Positions 61,992-64,000 of a stretch of DNA of 64,000 nt are shown piece by piece. The DNA lies in contig JAYZDS010000004.1 of the NCBI GenBank assembly GCA_036337715.1, positions 178,741-242,740 on the forward strand. Reading direction: 5' to 3'. The notes under the pieces are model-generated. The model made no database searches and had not been told where the DNA came from. It was given only the letters and a program-made list of their open reading frames with translations. The stretch is from JAURNZ01 sp036337715. GTDB taxonomy: Bacteria > Pseudomonadota > Gammaproteobacteria > Comchoanobacterales > Comchoanobacteraceae. Both the position numbers and the translations under genes were made by a program. Position 1 is the first letter of the stretch. Every line of letters begins with the position of its first letter.

Positions 61992-62150
61992 ATGTCTTGG
62001 ATTTTACTATCTTTCTCAGATTGTATAAAGTCATTTTAAACATATCTGTCCTAGTCCTTCACCCAAAAACGCTAGTGCATCACCATTTTTCTATATAACT
62101 CATTTTTATAAGATAGGCATCTCAAGACTACGTTTGATGTAAAAACTTAT

Positions 62151-63374
62151 TTAATCAGTAAACGCTACCATCCTAGAAACTTTTGCTACATCAGATCTCA
62201 TAGGTTTATTTTCTTTTGATACCTGACTAAATCTTGATGCATCTGTTATACTCAAATAAGATAAAATGTTTGTGATAGTTTGCTGATTTTGATTTATTTT
62301 AATTACAGAATCCTTTTCTTTTCGTATCCGATCAAAGAAACTGATACCTGTAAGTTCCCCCAGTGAAACGTATTTTTCCAAGGATATCTCTTTTAACAGC
62401 GCTTTTGTTTCTTTATGACTCAATAAAGAATACGCACATGCGGATAAATTTTCTTTCATCGCTACTAGAACAATCTCTCGATCTCCTCTAAGTGCTTTAC
62501 TGGCATACTCTAATGCCCATCCATTTTCTTTAACCGCTGCCAAAACAAAATCTCGATCTCCTCTAAGTGCTTCACTGGTGTACATTAATGCCCATCTATT
62601 CGTTTTGACTGCTGCCAAAATAATTTCTCGATCTCCCCTAAGTGCTTCACTGGCGTACATTAATGCACTGCCACTGCTTTTAACCGCTGCCAAAACAATT
62701 TCTGGATCTCCTCTAAGTTCTTCACTGGCATACTCTAATGCAGAATTATCTTCTTTAACCGCTGCCAAAACAAAATTTCGATCTCCTCTAAATTCATAAC
62801 TGGCATACCATAATGCCCATCCATTTTCTATAACCGCCTCCAAAACAATATCTGGATCTCCCCTTAATTCTTCACTGGCATACTCCAATGCACATCCATC
62901 TTGATTTACTGCTGCCAAAACAATTTCTCGATCTCCTCTAAATACTTCACTTGCATACTTTAATGCCTCTCCATTCTTTTCAACCGCTGCCAAGACAAAA
63001 TCTCGATCTCCTCTAAGTGCTTCACTGGCATACGCAAATGTCCATCCATCTTGATTTACTGCTGCCAAAACAATTTCTCGATCTCCTCTAAATGCTTCAC
63101 TGGCATACTTTAATGCCTCTCCATTCTTTTCAACCGCTGCCAAAACAATCTCTGGATCATTCCTTAATTCTTCACTGGCATACCTCAATGCATGGCCATC
63201 TTGTTTAACTGCTGCCAAAACAACATGTTTATTGCCTTGAAGATGCATGAAGCGAGGTAAGTTAATGTTGGTGCCATCCCTTGAAACAGCCTCTAATGCT
63301 TCTGATATTTCTAGCATTTCTGATTCATTATCATTTGAAACACGTCCAATACAATTACCCATAGTAAACTCCAA
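62151..63374 (-). CDS. DUF4116-repeat protein with F-box-like tail, 407 residues
   Basis: A different cap (GNCIGRVSNDNESEMLEISE, later LPRFMHLQGNKHVV), then about eleven very regular repeats (DREIVLAAVNQDG, YASEALRG). GEALKYASEAFRGDREIVLA recurs with little change, a sign of recent duplication. Tail: YSLLSHKETKALLKEISLEK, then TITNILSYLSITDASRFSQV, SKENK, and a C-terminal extension RSDVAKVSRMVAFTD shared with the partial gene at 63800. If translation starts one codon in from a second ATG (MGNCIG), Gly2 and Cys4 would follow it, a possible host lipidation site (inference). Confidence 0.86.
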   Translation of the reverse strand: MEFTMGNCIGRVSNDNESEMLEISEALEAVSRDGTNINLPRFMHLQGNKHVVLAAVKQDGHALRYASEELRNDPEIVLAAVEKNGEALKYASEAFRGDREIVLAAVNQDGWTFAYASEALRGDRDFVLAAVEKNGEALKYASEVFRGDREIVLAAVNQDGCALEYASEELRGDPDIVLEAVIENGWALWYASYEFRGDRNFVLAAVKEDNSALEYASEELRGDPEIVLAAVKSSGSALMYASEALRGDREIILAAVKTNRWALMYTSEALRGDRDFVLAAVKENGWALEYASKALRGDREIVLVAMKENLSACAYSLLSHKETKALLKEISLEKYVSLGELTGISFFDRIRKEKDSVIKINQNQQTITNILSYLSITDASRFSQVSKENKPMRSDVAKVSRMVAFTD

Positions 63375-63569
63375 TTAATAATTTATTCATTATAATAATT
63401 CAAAAAATTCTTATGTAACACTATTATATAGCGCCTAATTCTGCAAAGACGATACCAAGGGTGAACTGACTTATATTGAAATGACTTTTCATATTTAAAG
63501 CCTATAAATCAACACTAGAGACAATCTAAAAAAAACCATCTCAAGGATGGGTTAATTTAATTGATATTA

Positions 63570-63785
63570 TTAAGTGAATTGCTTATGGACGAGCGCTTTT
63601 GTTTCTTCATAGCCCAGTAAAGAATACCTACATACGGATAAATTTTCTTTCATCGCTGCCAAAACAACACGTTTATTGCCTTGAAGATGCATGAAGCGGG
63701 GTAAGCTAATTTTGCTGCCATCCCTTGAAACAGCCTCTAATGCTTATGATATTTCTGAATCATTAATGAGATTTTTATTTTGCAT
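63570..63785 (-). pseudogene. Collapsed DUF4116 gene, repeats deleted
   Basis: The frame reads MQNKNLINDSEIS, stop, ALEAVSRDGSKISLPRFMHL, QGNKRVVLAAMKENLS, VCRYSLLGYEETKAL, then HKQFT and a stop. It matches the cap of the 407-residue protein joined directly to its last repeat and linker, with all inner repeats missing, and GAA changed to TAA near the start. The F-box-like tail is lost. Confidence 0.88.
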
Positions 63786-63799
63786 ACTTTAGCTTCTCT

Positions 63800-64000
63800 C
63801 TAACACTCTTTGAAAGTTATCCTCTTAGAAACTTTTCCTAAATCAGGTTTCATAAGCTCATTTGTTTCTTTTGTTAGTTCACTAAATGTTGATGCATCTC
63901 TTAGACTAAAGTAAGATATGATTTTTGATAAAGTTCGCTCATTTTGCTCTCTAACAATAATTGAATCATCTTTTAGTATCCGATCAAAGACACTGATACC
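63800..64000 (-). CDS. F-box-like tail of a further array gene (runs off the window)
   Basis: The last 66 residues of a protein continuing beyond the right edge: GISVFDRILKDDSIIVREQN, then TLSKIISYFSLRDASTFSEL, TKETNELM, and a C-terminal extension PDLGKVSKRITFKEC resembling that of the 407-residue protein. Repeats are not visible in the window but are expected to the right. Confidence 0.8.
   Translation of the reverse strand, partial: GISVFDRILKDDSIIVREQNERTLSKIISYFSLRDASTFSELTKETNELMKPDLGKVSKRITFKEC

Noticed and set aside
62040..62100. Possible stray repeat unit (minus frame KNGDALAFL) upstream of the phosphopantetheinyl transferase start
   Set aside because: Only nine residues resemble the repeat, with stop codons on both sides; cannot be told from chance.
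54967..62799. Long plus-strand open frames across the DUF4116 genes, rich in Ser, Leu and Asn
   Set aside because: They are the antisense of the 75-base coding repeats and repeat with the same period; no ribosome-binding sites, and the minus-strand proteins show clear family conservation.
58213..63374. Regularly spaced short repeats (such as CTTCACTTGCATACTCTAATG) that could look like a CRISPR array
   Set aside because: The period is 75 bases throughout, in frame with coding sequence, with variable rather than exact repeats and no cas genes.

Overview
The window is AT-rich chromosomal DNA from a gammaproteobacterium that very probably lives inside a eukaryotic host. Three things point there. 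Part of a Dot/Icm type IVB secretion operon (icmQ to icmE) lies at the left edge. The block smpB / ratA-rnfH / bamE / recN-nadK follows the gammaproteobacterial arrangement. Several genes have eukaryote-directed architecture (ankyrin repeats, and DUF4116 repeats with an F-box-like tail). A member of, or close relative of, the order Legionellales fits best; I cannot name the genus from sequence alone.

Layout, left to right. 1-7500: Dot/Icm genes on the minus strand, from a tiny icmR-position ORF and icmQ through dotM, dotL, dotK, two full-length dotI-type genes and dotH into dotG, which leaves the window. 7631-13086: a complete Yej-type peptide ABC importer. 13213-23442: housekeeping genes (aromatic amino acid permease, hemE, a zinc-finger protein, two tandem MFS carriers, recN, nadK, bamE, rnfH, ratA, smpB, tadA, ppa). 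23522-26824: a parS-like palindrome, then a tandem segmental duplication of an FkbM-type methyltransferase that also copied the last codons of a COG0523 GTPase. 26983-32863: an ORF broken by a stop codon, a large ankyrin protein, tyrS and an unknown membrane/coiled-coil protein. 32906-36621: lepA and a SPATA20-like protein. 36684-42269: four related porins with an EamA transporter among them. 42266-51757: CcdA plus thioredoxin, dnaJ-dnaK-grpE, dsbB, midA, folB, a YadGH-type ABC exporter, dapF and a tRNA-Ile2(CAU).

51832-64000 is the accessory region. It is an array of DUF4116-repeat genes on the minus strand: seven recognisable members, one of them cut by the window end, plus three decayed remnants. 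Each intact gene except one short form ends in the same roughly 90-residue tail, whose last 35 residues read like an F-box. Repeat number runs from about 2 to about 20 per gene. Short leader modules are repeated between genes, and three unrelated genes sit inside the array (an LD-carboxypeptidase, a cyclopropane fatty acid synthase and a phosphopantetheinyl transferase).

Working picture (inference): the Dot/Icm machine at the left edge could deliver the repeat/F-box proteins and the ankyrin protein into a host cell, where an F-box could recruit the host SCF ubiquitin ligase while the repeats choose targets. The array looks like a birth-and-death family: recent internal repeat duplication, a copy collapsed to a single unit, and orphan F-box tails.
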